Assembly: GCA_009617715.1 (NCBI GenBank)
Contig: VTFK01000445.1
Coordinates: 1 to 64,000 of the forward strand
Length of the DNA stretch: 64,000 nt
Origin: Plectrocnemia conspersa
Taxonomy: Eukaryota; Arthropoda; Insecta; Trichoptera; Polycentropodidae
Direction of reading: 5' to 3'
The first letter of the stretch is position 1, and each line of letters opens with the position of its first letter. Positions 12,341 through 25,304 of the stretch are shown here, one piece after another. The position numbers and the translations under genes are program-made. The notes beneath the pieces were generated by a model that was not told the origin of the DNA, did not search any database, and saw only the letters and a program-made list of their open reading frames with translations.

Positions 12341-12937
12341 TTAGCATACTGGATGATATTTTTGTAAAATTGAGCATGTCGTACTTCTGAAATCTTTAAA
12401 AGCTACTTTCGATAGAGCATCGTTAAACTGACCTCCATAAACTATTGTAGGCACGAACGTAATTTGAAGAGGTATTGTTCTCTGCGCTGCTTTGAATTCC
12501 AAACCGACTCCCCTTTTCGTATTGATACAGATATCAATCAACTGCGGATTGAGACCGTTATTATAAACGCATTCATAGCTCTTATTAATAGCTGCCTTAG
12601 TAAGATATTCGCAAAACATGTAATCCATCTGCCTATCTTCGTTTCCCATAAGACCATCCAACGCACATCTTTGAATTCGGTTAGCCCAGCAGTCATCATC
12701 GCCAAACTGACACGTGACTCCACCATTTTCATATTTGGATTTCCCCCACAGTACATATTCGATGGTTATATAATCCTTTAACTCCATATACACCGGATAT
12801 AGCTGCTTCGTGATAAAATTTTGCGTGTCTTTACACATGCTCGATACATATACGGTTATCTTTAACTTATGGTTTTGGCTAATTACCGAAACGACCGCCA
12901 GCAGTAACAAGAACGAGAGTAAAGTGGTTCGATCCAT
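12341..12937 (-). CDS. GILT-like lysosomal thiol reductase
   Basis: Single-exon gene for 198 aa. Residues 1-20 form a signal peptide (hydrophobic core LLSFLLLLAVVSV). The GILT signature CQHGx2ECx2Nx4C appears at residues 76-91 as CQFGDDDCWANRIQRC, with His to Phe and Glu to Asp. The position of the active-site CxxC motif of vertebrate GILT reads C35-K-D-T38, so the second cysteine is a threonine. GILT enzymes reduce disulfides of proteins in acidic endosomes or lysosomes. Many insect members have CxxS, and CxxT would likewise leave one active cysteine, so a changed or weaker activity is an inference. One N-glycosylation sequon (NKS) lies at about residue 118. The start is the first Met, directly before the signal peptide. 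Two dead copies lie downstream on the same strand. Confidence 0.85.
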   Translation of the reverse strand: MDRTTLLSFLLLLAVVSVISQNHKLKITVYVSSMCKDTQNFITKQLYPVYMELKDYITIEYVLWGKSKYENGGVTCQFGDDDCWANRIQRCALDGLMGNEDRQMDYMFCEYLTKAAINKSYECVYNNGLNPQLIDICINTKRGVGLEFKAAQRTIPLQITFVPTIVYGGQFNDALSKVAFKDFRSTTCSILQKYHPVC

Positions 12938-13541
12938 CGCGGTCGCTCGATATCAACTGAATCGAAATCTGGGTTACCTGCGTTCACTCTCACTCCAATA
13001 TCGATATGTCACGTTCGGAGTGAAAAACTTTTCAAGTTTAAATTGTGTGTAATCGCATGCAAATTATCTGGGAGATAACCGCCGCAGCGAGTCAATGGGT
13101 TAATGTATTCATTTGGCGTAATTTATGTATGCCCCAAATTTGCATCGGCTTTTGCGCTGACTTCACCCTATGGCAAATTACAATTGAATTTTGGGATCAA
13201 AGATCGGAAACGGCATGAACGAACTACCGGTAATGAGTCTTGAATTGTGCAGTAATTTAAGAACAGGGTCACTAAAAAATAATTCTTTAAATTAGTTGCG
13301 GTATATTATCTTAAAATTTAAATACATTTTTCTCAGCTCATTATTAATTAAAATAAGAATCATTGAATTAACAATACAATAACGATTTAATAAAATATTT
13401 GATGAGTTACTGTTAGATGATACAATATATTTTTTAAATCATCGTTAAAATGCCCTCTTAATTAATTGTGCAGGTGGTTAGAACCCCCACAGTACTAATA
13501 ATATAACAAAAAGATCTTTATTTATGTACTAATATTATATA
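12938..13541. promoter_or_regulatory. Upstream region of the GILT-like gene
   Basis: The first 120 bases upstream of the start codon are GC-richer than the surroundings and include an ATCGATA-type motif (about 12990-13005) and a TCAGTT initiator-like sequence on the minus strand near 12957. No TATA box is obvious at the right distance. The rest, to the mariner at 13542, is AT-rich with no gene. Confidence 0.3.
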
Positions 13542-14820
13542 GGTTGATGCATAAGTAACGTCGTATTTTTACATCGACTGTCATATATTTTTTTTAACCA
13601 TCTGTTTTAATATCTGTGCTTAATGTTGTATTTGTATTATACAAAGGAGGGTTTTTTCTAACATTTTTTTAGTCTATCGTCAGCGGTTGAGTTATACAGA
13701 GCCCTTGTGATTTTTTTAAAATGTCAGAAAAAAGAGTCCATATTTGACATTTTTTTACTTTTATTTTTTTTAAAGGCCATAATGCAACATTGGCAACCAA
13801 AAACATACGTGATGTGTACGGCAGAGGTGCTATCGATGTTCGATACAGTCAACGATGGTTTGCTAAATTCAGATCTGGGAATTTATCAACAGCTGATGAA
13901 GAAAGAGTGGGGCGCCCTTCAACCACCGATAATGATGTTCTGAATGACATACTTGAAACTGATCTCAGTCAAAATACCAGGGACATGGCAATGAAGATGG
14001 GTATAATTCAATCTACGGTGGTGAGGCATCAGAATCACAGTGGAATGGTTTCCAAGTACAACGTTTGGGTCCCGCACAACTTGTCACCCGCAAACCTGCT
14101 GGACCGAGTTGCCACATGTGTTTCTTTGTGTGCGAGACAAAAGCATGAACTTTTTTGCCTCGAATAGTGACTGGGGATGAAAAATTGGTTGTCTATAACA
14201 ATAAAACTAGGAAGCAACACTGGGTCAAGCCAGGACAAGTCCCAATAACCACTCCAAAGGCAGAACATCATCAAAAAAATAATGCTTTGTGTTTGGTGGG
14301 ATATGAAGGGTATTACTTATTACGAGTTATTGCAACCTAACCAAACAATTAATGCTGATAGATATTGTGAACAGCTGCAAAAATTAAACTCTTCACTCGT
14401 CAGAAAACGACCTGAACTTAGCAATCGCAAGGGTGTCATCTTTCATCATGACAATGCGCGGCCTCATTCTGCAATGATGACACAGCATAAATTAAAGGAG
14501 CTGAATTGGGATGTTTTAAAGGATCCACCTTAGCTTTTTCTGACTTAGCTTTTTCTGATTTTCATTTGTTTTTATCTCTACAAAATTATTTAAATAGAAA
14601 AAAAAATAAAACAACAGATGAGGTAAAAACAGCACTAAATTCGTTCCTTGCATCGAAACTTGAAAGTTTTTATTCTAATAGGATTAAAAAGTTGACAGAA
14701 AGATGGGAGATAGTCATTAGCAGTAATGGAAAATATGTAGTTGATTGATTTAATTAATTTTATCTAAAAATATTAACTTTTGTTTTCTTAAAAAAATACG
14801 ACGTTACTTATGCATCAACC
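13542..14820 (+). mobile_element. Mariner DNA transposon, near full length
   Basis: The element is 1279 bp, the usual size for mariner. It is bounded by 29-bp perfect inverted repeats starting GGTTGATGCATAAGTAACGT (13542-13570 and 14792-14820). A TA precedes the left end (13540-13541), while the right flank reads AA, so one base of the TA target duplication has probably mutated. The ends and the transposase resemble the cecropia/mori-like part of the mariner family, but that subfamily call is tentative. The perfect TIRs contrast with the broken coding region, so the element could in principle still be mobilised in trans. Confidence 0.95.
13790..14748 (+). pseudogene. Mariner transposase, broken
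   Basis: All the main mariner blocks are present but in different frames. They are a helix-turn-helix N-terminus (VRYSQRWFAKFRSG...ERVGRPST), the WVPHNLS motif, VTGDEK with the first catalytic Asp (about 14160-14180), an altered WWDMKG block, HHDNARPHS with the second Asp (about 14446-14470), and SDFHLF with the third Asp (about 14556-14575). Spacing fits the DD34D triad. Stops and frameshifts occur after LFCLE (about 14167), around 14280-14340, and at the YSPDLAPSD motif near 14530, where a stop replaces the Tyr and a base is lost. No functional protein can be made. Confidence 0.9.
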
Positions 14821-17800
14821 AATTTAAATTTAAATTTCAAAAATATTTAAAACTATATTTCAAATTATATTTTAAACATTTAAATTTCAAAAATATTTAA
14901 AAAAAAATCTTATTCTATAAATGTGTTGTCATCTAACCCTTAGATGCTAGGGGACATATTGTTATATATAATGGTAGCAGTAACACCGTAAGCTTACCAT
15001 GGAATGGATAGTGTTTCTATCAGAACGTCACAATTTCCAGGTTATTGTATTATTTGTTATTCTATTGTATATAACAAAGTGTTTTTTATTATATTTTACA
15101 TAAAAGCTATATTTTATTTTAACATTTTCATTATTAAAACCTTAATTAAAATAAAATTATAATTATATTAAAAGAATAATTTAAAGTTTAATGCATATGT
15201 TAAATAATAATAAAGTTTAATTTAAATACTACATATTTAAAAAATCTTATAAAAATATTATTTATCATACATATTATTATGTAAATTTTAATATGGTTTA
15301 TTATATCAAAATATAGTTAAAACCATAGGTTCAATCAAATGTATAATTAATTAATGGCCTACAAATTATTAAATTAATATTATAATACATATTACGATAT
15401 ACACTATTTTATAATCAAATTTAGCGTACATCAACCTATAGATTTTATGGTGTTTCAAACATTCAACGCAATAATCTATAAATACATATTTATTTGTTTT
15501 TACAACTTTGCTATAATGCAACTTTTTTATGACTAGAGTATTAAATAATAAACTCATTTTTTTTTTATATTATTCCCAATCAAGTGATAACTTTTTGTGC
15601 CAGCCTGTATACCGAGACTTAGTAATCCATATAAATTTATAATCGACGCTAAAGTTTACGCGCTGACAGATGGTTTATTGTTGAACATGTCAAAACTTAT
15701 TTCGTCGCACTAGTTCCGGATCGTTTGGCATAAATCAGAATATAGCTGAGCCTCATTTCAGATTCTGGACATACATAGGTCCAAGACAAACGGTTAGAAC
15801 ACAAACACACAACATACATATGTGCACAGCTATAGTAATTTGCTTATACTGCTTAGATTGACTACTCATAAAGCGTCCCAAACCCAAACCAGGCATCATG
15901 TTCTCCCAAATCTAATTGAACACCAATGTATTTCAAAAATTATGTAGTTTACCAAAAATTAAACATTGATCATTTTCCTTTGAGATTGTTTTTTATTTAT
16001 ATTAATTAATATTTTTAATCACTGCTAAATAAACGATTACACTAATTACATTTAAAATGCGTCTATCCCTAATTTTTTTAACATATATCACATAAAACAT
16101 GGATTCATGTATTATATTTAGTTCAGCGTTTTTGTTCCACATAGCGAGACTTTAAGACCTTAGTATACCATTTGTCAATCCTACGACATTCTTTGTGACA
16201 ATCCGCCAATCAACCTTTGCCATTTAAAACCACTTTCTTGATTTAGCGAATGCACGTGTGTTATGAATGTGAATATCCTTGACACAATAATTTCTCTCGC
16301 TCTCGATAGCATACGTTTATGTACGTCATAAATCAGAAATTCAATACCAATTCACGCTCTAAATCGAATCGATTTACTCCATTGTGAACACAACATAAGC
16401 ATGACGGTGTCGAAAACTAATTGAAATAATTAGAGTCGGGTCTTTACGGCCTCATCTCGCCAGAGAGGCTGACGTGTCTGCCTATAAAAAGTGGCATGTG
16501 CTCGGTGTCTGAAATAAAGCCCGATAGTGCTTCATCCCAATTCTCTCCTTATCCATTTCCTAAATTCGTTGACACGAACAGGATCGACGCTGTGAATTAG
16601 GGTCCTCTTTTTAGGACCGTAATACAAACCGTCATATCTATCACTATTCCGGTACACATCCGACCTTAGGTCGCAACGATGAGCAGAAAAAGAGTTCGGC
16701 ACAAAGGGAGGTTATTATATTTGGGGAAAAAATAAAATGTTTTTCTTTATATGTGCCTGTGTGTTCAGGTAATGATATAACATGCTTCACGTGACATCCA
16801 TCAACTAATATTAAATATTAACATCAATTTGAGCAGTATTGAATTTAAAAAATCATAAAATAAATTCTCGTATTCAGTTACACATTATCTAAAATATATT
16901 TTTCAATAGGACGAAAATCACTTGATGATTCCAAATATTTTTTTTTCTAAAGATATGTGTAACTATCTCTTATCTCTCGGCCATTTTTTAATTCCATTAG
17001 CATAACATATTGAAGGTTTTAATTCAAAATATTCCGATAGCACCCTTTCCACATTGTCTGCATTTTGTATTTTTTATCTAGGAAGGTTGCATCAATTGAA
17101 ATAAATAGTTAGTCGGATGAAACAAGGGTTAAATATTTTTTAAACCAGCTCTGACATTTAAGGGTATCTAATAAATCACTAACTTGTTTACAAATGTTTT
17201 TAGTGACCGTAGTTGGCATTTTTTTATAAATTCATGTAACATGCATTTTTGTATAAATTGTTTACATAGTAAAAATTCTGCCGTCGTAAATTTGGGGTCC
17301 TATTTTTTTAATTTCGGAGTGTAGAGTCAGGATACAGATTTAAAAATAAAATACTTTTTATTAGAGGCCTACGGTTGGTAAAACATAAATATAATAAATA
17401 CGATATTTAATTGCGGATTATTAAGATTATTTTATTTAATAAACGAATCAGTAAATTGTTTTATATAAGTATTTGTAAAAAATAATATGGTAAGATCAAA
17501 AACATTTCCTTGATAGCGGACCTATTTCCTAACGCACATGACGTCACAAAAATATTCCGTTGATCTGATTGGGCTTTATATATCATCTTGTAATGAAAAA
17601 AATACATTAAACAAACTAACTAAAACAAGACTGCTTTGTTTTTATGGAACAACTTGTATCTAGTTTTTGTGGCGATCAGAAACTAAGGTTCTTTTATTTT
17701 TAGGCTCTAGTCCTTAACATTATGTTAAATCTGAGTGACGCCACATAATCCCTTGTGACGCAAAGTCGAGCTTCGCATTGTTTTCGATTTCTCTCTCACA

Positions 17801-18730
17801 TTTTTTCTAAAATATTTTCCCTATTTCGCGAAACAAAATTCGTTAAAAATGAAATATTTCACGCTCGGCAACCCCCGTGGTATTATTATGGTTCACTGCC
17901 CCTCTTTTAAGATCCCCCCAAAGGGGTCGAACCGGTCAGAGTAAGAAATACTGTCCTAATTATCCTACTGTGTTCGGAAAGGGCCTAAGTGCCTCTATGG
18001 TTTCCGACGCATTCGGGCATGCGAATCTCGTTCAGAAAACTATGCAAAAGTTTAACCATGCGAATTCACATATCGCCTCGCGTGTTCGCGTTTCATCTTT
18101 AGTAGTTTATTGCTTCTTTACATGCGCATTAAACCTATAAAAAGAGAAACAGAGATTAGTGATAAATACAGCATGTTTAACTCGTTTAAAAATAATCAGT
18201 CATTTTTATGACATAAAAATATATTGTGGGGGGTGATTAATGTTGGCTACTCTGGAACAACGCGATACACTGGCAACACGGGTACAATAATAGTGAAACA
18301 GCAGAAAAACATGCTTAAAACGTGTTCTAAATCACGTAACTTGGCTTATTATCGATTTGATTTGTTAAATGTAAAGGTCATTAATTTATTTATAAATTAT
18401 TTAAATTACATACATTATTTAATTGTAATTATTCATTATAAATTATGTATATCACCAGATCAAATATCGTGATACTATTCGATAGGGGCAGTAGATTGAC
18501 TAAATCGATATTAATTATACTGATAGATAAGGATGTGTCACTTTCCTTTTTAATACTTTATTACTGATTTTCTAATTATATAATAAAAAAATATAAGCGA
18601 AAAATGCAAAATTATGAAGGCTTTGAGTATATTTACAAATTATGACATTTTATTTTTATTAACATAACAATTTAAAATTTATATTATCTACTTGAAAATA
18701 AAAATAGTATCACTGGTAATGTAAGTAACT
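14821..18730. other. Intergenic DNA, no recognised gene
   Basis: Mostly AT-rich. A GC-richer block at about 16160-16700 contains a TATAAAAA at 16483-16490 but no clear initiator or open frame. Another at about 17740-18140 holds an 87-codon frame (17877-18140) with no domain. CRE-like TGACGTCA cores occur near 17540. Confidence 0.4.
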
Positions 18731-18749
18731 AAGCGTAGTCATCAAAAGT

Positions 18750-19020
18750 CATAACAATCGTAAGGAAGCCGACATTATCGATCTTGGTTTTGCGAATAAA
18801 AACGTAATGGCCGAGAAGTGGGGCGGAAAACGGGACTCTAAAGAGGTCACCGGGGGAATACCTGGGGTCCTCCATTTGCACGCTGCTGAAAAATTTGAGT
18901 GAAATCGCCTAATTGCCTTTCCGGAACGGGAGCTGAAACTTTCGCTTTTTACCGTAAAAATAATCCTTTTTACGCGCGTGACGTCACGAATGAGACGCCT
19001 TAAATCAACGTTTCCCAAAC
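18750..19020. other. GC-rich island, possibly conserved non-coding DNA
   Basis: This is a sharply bounded GC-rich block in AT-rich DNA with an 89-codon minus-strand frame (18749-19018), and both strands are relatively open. The residues (many Arg and Ser, no motif) do not look like a known protein. It contains a GTGACGTCAC CRE-type palindrome near 18979. A regulatory element or an unrecognised exon are both possible. Confidence 0.3.
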
Positions 19021-19374
19021 TTTAATATTTAGCAATTTTTCTCTAAAAAACTTATATTAGAATCAAAGCGTGAAACAAGTATACAAATGTAAGCACATTG
19101 GATAAAAGGATACTACATTTTTTTAAATACTAGACTGCATGTTTTTGATTATAAATTTTACCAAACAATAAGTAGTCAGTTAGTTAATCCTACCCATAGC
19201 TTTTTGGAGTTTATTATTTACCACAAACTTGCGGTATGAAGCAACCTTGTGTCGTAGCACATCCCGCATCAGTGGGCCTCATCCTTTAGTTTTATGTAAT
19301 TAATACGCTTGAGAATAAATATAATATTCTAATATATGTGTGTGAGTATATTTGTATAGCGTAGATTTTGATTA

Positions 19375-19625
19375 GCGAGACCAAGTCACGATCGATGTGA
19401 AGCTGTTAGCTGGCGAATATGCATAGACAGCGTCTTCCCGTATTTATCCAGAGATTAATCTCGCGGAGATGTATGCGCAAACTTGGATGCTCCCAGATTT
19501 TGGCGATGATGAGCTACGAGCGCTTCCCACGTCATGAATATTTATGGCTCAAACGTGGAAATGTAGATTTTCGGATCAGAAACCTACGTGTGCCCAGCAT
19601 GGCCGAAAACGAACATTCGTAAAAT
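19375..19625. other. GC-rich island
   Basis: This is a second GC-richer block with a 67-codon + frame (19419-19622) lacking any recognisable domain. It is similar in character to the block at 18750-19020 and may be a conserved non-coding element. Confidence 0.25.
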
Positions 19626-19629
19626 GAAT

Positions 19630-22600
19630 ATATCCTGAATATATAGTGTTTGATTTTGACACTCGGTAAGAAAAATTGTTTGCAAAAATCGAAAAAAAAA
19701 CAATAGAGTAATATGTGAATTTGGACAAAAACACCATAATTTATGCACAATGTTTTTACACCAGCCGATCAATATATATAAATTAATTCCTTTGATAAAA
19801 TAAAAACTAGTTCACTTAACCATAAATAAAAAAGTCACAATTTAACACCTAGCTACTTAATTAAGAGGGAATAAATACATTGGCGATAGTAGCAAGTATG
19901 ATATATATAAAACCTATTGGATCAAAGTAAAAATACATCTCAATATTTTAATACATATACTATAAATCTCTTATTTTCTAAATAGCATGTCATCATATAA
20001 AGCGTTGTAAGAAATTTTGTCACCAAAAACAGCACTGAAAAAATCTAAAAATAACTATACCATATATTTCACACTTATTTAAACAAAACACAGCTAATTT
20101 CCGTTTATAATAATAGCAAGAGACATAGCAAGAATATATGTATAAAATAATTTTAACAATTTTATGTCAGTCCACATGAAGTTTGTATAATTATTGTTAT
20201 ATATTGTACACACCTGCTGAGGGGGGAGGGGAGACATAGCAAGAATATATGTATTAAAAAAATAAAAACCGACCTCAAATTATGAATTTGATCTGAAATA
20301 CAATTATTTGAGATATATGTACTGTTGAATTTCAGATATAAGTTCATTCAGTCTTTTTTTTATACTTAAAGAAATAAAAGGAGGGGAACATTGCCTTCAA
20401 AAGCACCCACATTCTAGGTAGTACTTTCACCATAAACATTTTTACTCAAAGGGACAGATTGTAGTTTTTTGATGTGGCTCCGTTTGCGTTAAAATTTGTT
20501 TCCAAATTATTGTTGACTTTATTGCTTTTTAAACGTTCAAAAAATATTAGACATGAAAAGAAATATTCAACGAATGTAAATTAGTAGCAGTAAATTCAGC
20601 TTTTTTGTAAAATAAATTTTATATAAAATTTATTTAAATATTTTTTTAATAAAATTCACTAGTCAAAATCGATGCCTTATTAACATTTCTCCAATACCTT
20701 CAAAACATTCACTACACAGCTTTGATTGCTCTAAGTTCCTTAGAAAATTTAAATATTTTGTGTTGTGGTAATCCACATAACGTTAATTAATAAATTTGTC
20801 GACTAAACACATCTGCTAATAAAACTGACAATACAAGAGCTAGGCATTTTATATATACAGGGTATTTAAGCGTTGCAATATCATTGTTTTTCTAAAAACA
20901 ATGTACGCGTGGAAATACCAGCGAAAAAAACTCATTCTAAGCAGCATACAATTATAAATGGCCACTGTCATTATGGCTGACCACCTCTTAGAATACATTC
21001 CCCGCAAGTCAAAGAAAGCAAATGCTTTAGATGGTCCAAGAGTGTACAAGCAGCGGCCAATGAGTCAAAATAAACAGGCACTGGATATTTGTCATATAAA
21101 AAGGCTTTTCGCGAGCACAACACACTTATTTTTTGTTTTCCCAATAAAAGGGTGATGCAAATTATTCAGACATTTTGACAGTCTATAATTGATCGAGTGA
21201 GGTAATTCTTGTGATTGATGCGTTTCAGTTGGCTATTTATTTTATGGTATTTTATTAACTGTAGAACCGTTGATCATACACCACCGAGGGTTTGCTTTCT
21301 AATAATATGTTAAAAAAAAATTAATAAAATTAGGATTTTTTAACACACTTGAAATGAACAGCATTAACTTTAAAAAAACTAACCACAATACCAAGTCTTA
21401 TATAAGATAAAATTATAAAAATAAAATAAGAGAAGCGCTAAAGGAGAATCCTTGTCGTTTTATTGGGCATATTTCAGATCAATCGAATTTAAAATAAAAA
21501 TTGTCAAAGGCAAATTGTAAAAATTTTGTCATCAAAAATTATATACGTTTTAGTATATGTACATTATTTAAAAATCATATTTATTTGGTTGTTTTTACTT
21601 TTAAAGTCTGTTTCATATATTCTATTAACCTTTAAATTATTCTTTATCTTTTTTTTATTCATAATAAATTTATTGTATATATTAAAATATGAATATATAA
21701 TTATTCAAAAGATTACATAAAATCATATCCAATAAAATAACGATTTTATAAGCAATTAAAAAAACTTTGACCAATAATGATTAATCAAATTTTCTTTTTT
21801 TTTATAATAAAAATAACCGACCGTTTTTGAATTAGCCACTAATTAATTATACTTTCAAATTGAGCCCAGTGCCCCTTAGGCATTGTTCACCCTTTGGACA
21901 TTTATTATTTTAATTCGCTTCCGAGACAATTATTGTTGTATTTCAATTTTTATTATCCCTTTAACTTTTGCGCAAAAAGTTAACCCTTTTACGCCGTCGT
22001 CCTTTGAAGCCTGCGCTAAATCCTCATATAAAATATGCATAATTCTCGTCTTTTCTGGCCCTCCCTGAAGGGCTTGGCATTTAAGCTTAATCGCCATCTT
22101 CAATGAAATAAGATATCCGGATCAACAAATACTAGATGGATTTGTCGGATCTAAATATTTCCGGATCCGGAATAGGCAATGAGAACACGTTCGCTACTTA
22201 GCTTTGTATTTATTGCACGACGGTTAATTATGGGATTGTGCTATGTAGAACGTCTTGTGCCATTAATTATCCCAATTAAATATACATAGCGGTAAACAAA
22301 TATGAAATTATTAATCAAATAATGAAACATTAGGGGTGATATATTGCGATAATTATAAATTTATAAGTGTTCAGTGACATTGCTGAACAGTAATTTGTAT
22401 TAAAAATGATTAATTATTTTTAGCGTTTACTTTGAAATGTCAGAAACGATAAAAGTGTTAAATGTCAAAGCCAAGACAGTGAATAATTATTTGAGATTTT
22501 TATTCTCGCCTTAATCATAATTGATGACGCGCTGATGTTTTAACTCTTGTTACTTACATTCAGCGGCGTAATTAGGGAATATTGCGCGCGGAGCAATTAA

Positions 22601-22980
22601 AGATATTTTTTATTTATATTGCGAGCTACATAAAAGGTCATCTGAAAATATTTTTGGTGGCCGTATCATGCCTGCCTCACCCTCGGTTGGCTTTATTTTT
22701 AACAATAATATAAATAGAGTACTCTGTTAAAAATATAATACATTAATTCAATATATCCAATTATCAGAATTCTTGATTTAAATGGAGATAAATAATAAAA
22801 AAACACATGTGCTTCGTTGTTTTTAAATTTATATAATATCTAACAGACCATAATTAGTATTAAATATTTTAATTATAATTAGAAGACTAAATTTTGCTCA
22901 AAAATAATGACTATAGCGATTCATATACAACAAAAGTCAAGAGATACGCTAGACACGAATTTGAAGTATCGCGAACTATG
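19630..22980. other. AT-rich intergenic DNA
   Basis: No gene is supported. A small perfect hairpin with 10-base arms lies at 20882-20903 (CATTGTTTTT / AAAAACAATG). A paired GATATCCGGATC / GGATCCGGA motif occurs near 22110-22165. The weak GC-richer patch at about 21860-22080 has no coding pattern. Confidence 0.45.
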
Positions 22981-22982
22981 CA

Positions 22983-23035
22983 CACGAACTGGGCAAACGG
23001 CGGCTCGCGGGCCGGATCCGGCTCGCGAAGCATTT
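22983..23035. repeat. hAT-like terminal fragment
   Basis: The segment GGCGGCTCGCGGGCCGG followed by ATCCGGCTCGCGAAGC is typical of the GC-rich ends of SPIN/Buster-type hAT elements, where CGGCTCGCGGGCC-like text sits next to the terminal repeat. No matching second end or target duplication was found. Confidence 0.35.
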
Positions 23036-23499
23036 TATAAATTACTCTAATATAAAAATATGTAAAATTAATAACTTTATTTATAAGAAAATGTAAAGAT
23101 TTTTGATATTGATATTAATTTCTAGTAAATATATATTAAATATAAATAATAATCCTAATTATTTTTCAGAACAAACTATGTATGGCTTATCTATCCAGAT
23201 TGAATGTCCTCTCGTGCCAGACTGTGACCTATGTGCCATATGTCGGACAGCTCTGCTCTAGTGTAAACAAGATGAATGGTTAACAAAACTTTCAAGCGTC
23301 ACTTTGATAAAGTAATCCTGTCGCCAACATTCGACCATATACGGCACGAGAATAATCACGGCTCAAGTGAGAGTTTATGGTGCATTCACCCGATCGTTCA
23401 GCAAAACATGGTCCATCAATGGACACTATGACACATTTGGCAGCAGAGTAGCTACCCGGGAAGTGCTTCAGCAAAAATATACAATATTATTGTTCTCTC

Positions 23500-23760
23500 A
23501 AAAACAAGAAGCAGCAGAGTAAGGGACCGTAATTGAACAGACGGCGGCGCGTACGGAATGAATTATTCAGCAGGGATAGCTGGGAAACTTCCTTGAGGAG
23601 AATGAAGACTCTTCTTTAGTTCCGGAAACATCCCGAAGACGGACCGGAACGCGAGTTTTGCTCTTCTCGAACGCGATATTTATCGTTCGGCGGTCATATT
23701 TTATTCTGGCCGTGTTTTATCTCGCGCGTAAATGTATACTCATATGTGTATGTAGGTGGT
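23500..23760. other. GC-rich island
   Basis: A GC-richer tract with GACGGCGGCGCG, several CCGGAA (Ets-like) motifs and no long open frame. Possible regulatory or conserved non-coding DNA. Flanking sequence out to 25300 is AT-rich without a recognisable gene. Confidence 0.25.
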
Positions 23761-25304
23761 GCACACATGCGCAAGCGGACAGTTTAGTGTCTGCTTTTGG
23801 GCAGTCCTAAAAGAGGGTGCGATACAATCGCATTCTCAAAGAAAAATGTTGTGTTTATGTATGCTGTGTTTTTATTTTGCGTTATTTATGAGTAGGCCGC
23901 TTAAATGTTTCATCGACGTTTTGCTGAAAGAGACTGAAAATATATTAAGAAATATAAAGCCTTGAAAGTTTATTGATTCTAGGGTGCTGCAGTATGTAAA
24001 AAACAACAATGATCTAACAATTTGTAAAATTACTTTACAGCTAAATATTAAAAATTTTACTCGTTGCTACTAAATGCCTTTATGTTATATTTGCTAGTAG
24101 TTAGTGAAGGACCAAGCTACAGTAAACGAGGATTTGTAATGCTCTGGTTTTATTGCTTACAGCTGATGTTCTATTGTTCCTAAGATTCCATTTAACCAGT
24201 CAACTAAAACGCCGTTTTTTTAGAATCTTGCACAAATATTTTTTAATAATATTGACAGCTAACGAGTCGGCAAAAAAGTTTTTTTAAGTATCCTACCATT
24301 ATTATATCTACAATTTCTAAAATTCGCATGAAACCATGCATTACAGATATTTTTAACAATAAGAAATTTGAACAAAATGAAGAATTTGAGAACGACCGAC
24401 TTACGTCATGAATCTGTGATTATCGAAAAGTGAATAATGCCAAAAATATGTTATTATTTGTTAACAAAAGTTTGGCAGGAAATTAAAATAAAACCTATTA
24501 TTGTGACCTATTATTAATATTTTTATCCAATTTGTTTCTGGGAATAGTTGTATTAATAAGACATTCATATATTTAAAAATATCGGAAGTTTTCTAAAAGA
24601 GTATTGAGACATGTATGCCCCAGTGTTGAGCCTTCGTTGCGCCATAGCGGTAATTCGCTTACAAGCCAAGGGCAAAGCCCCGACGTCAGTACTGAGGACT
24701 AAGACGTAACCCTTTTCTGTGATGCGTCAACAAAACTGTCATTGCATGACGGTGGTTTTAATCCGTTATTTGCTATGATGTTTCTTAGAAGCAAAACAAA
24801 GTAGATTTGAATGTATAATTAACTTCTCCATTGACCAGTTAATTTTTTCCTTATTTATGTAAAGTATTCTTGTACACCAAAAAAATCATAAACAAGCTTG
24901 AATTTAATAAAAAACAATTTAAATCAACGTGACGTTCATCAAAGTAGTAATAATTTAGAGAAAGTTTGTTATATTTATTATCCATGGTAAATATAATTTA
25001 TTCATAATACATATTTAAATTTAAAAATAATTTATATATTATATATTGTAGTATTATTAAAAAACTAGCTATTTTATCTTGCTCGTTACAAACTTTCCCT
25101 GTCCACCTTAATTTAATTTTCCAATTAAGCATCAGCCGACATAAACCCTAATTTTCTTCAAATGACCTCTTTTAACCATTAAGTGTCTACCAGAATTTTT
25201 AATTGTGTATAAATATAATATTATATATCTACATGTATGAAAAATATTATTGAAATACATATATTATATTAAATAAATATAGCCAATAATAGAATATTAT
25301 GTTA

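Noticed and set aside
12464..12781. 105-codon + frame and a 72-codon minus frame inside the GILT-like gene
   Set aside because: They are alternative-frame shadows of the real coding sequence at 12341-12937.
16483..16490. TATAAAAA as a promoter
   Set aside because: No initiator at the right distance and no exon downstream. In AT-rich DNA the motif alone is weak.
17877..18140. 87-codon open frame in a GC-richer patch
   Set aside because: No recognisable domain, no conserved neighbour, and no splice or promoter pattern that decides for it.
18749..19018. 89-codon minus frame
   Set aside because: It looks like a by-product of the GC-rich island. Residues are Arg/Ser-rich without a motif, so it is reported only as an island.
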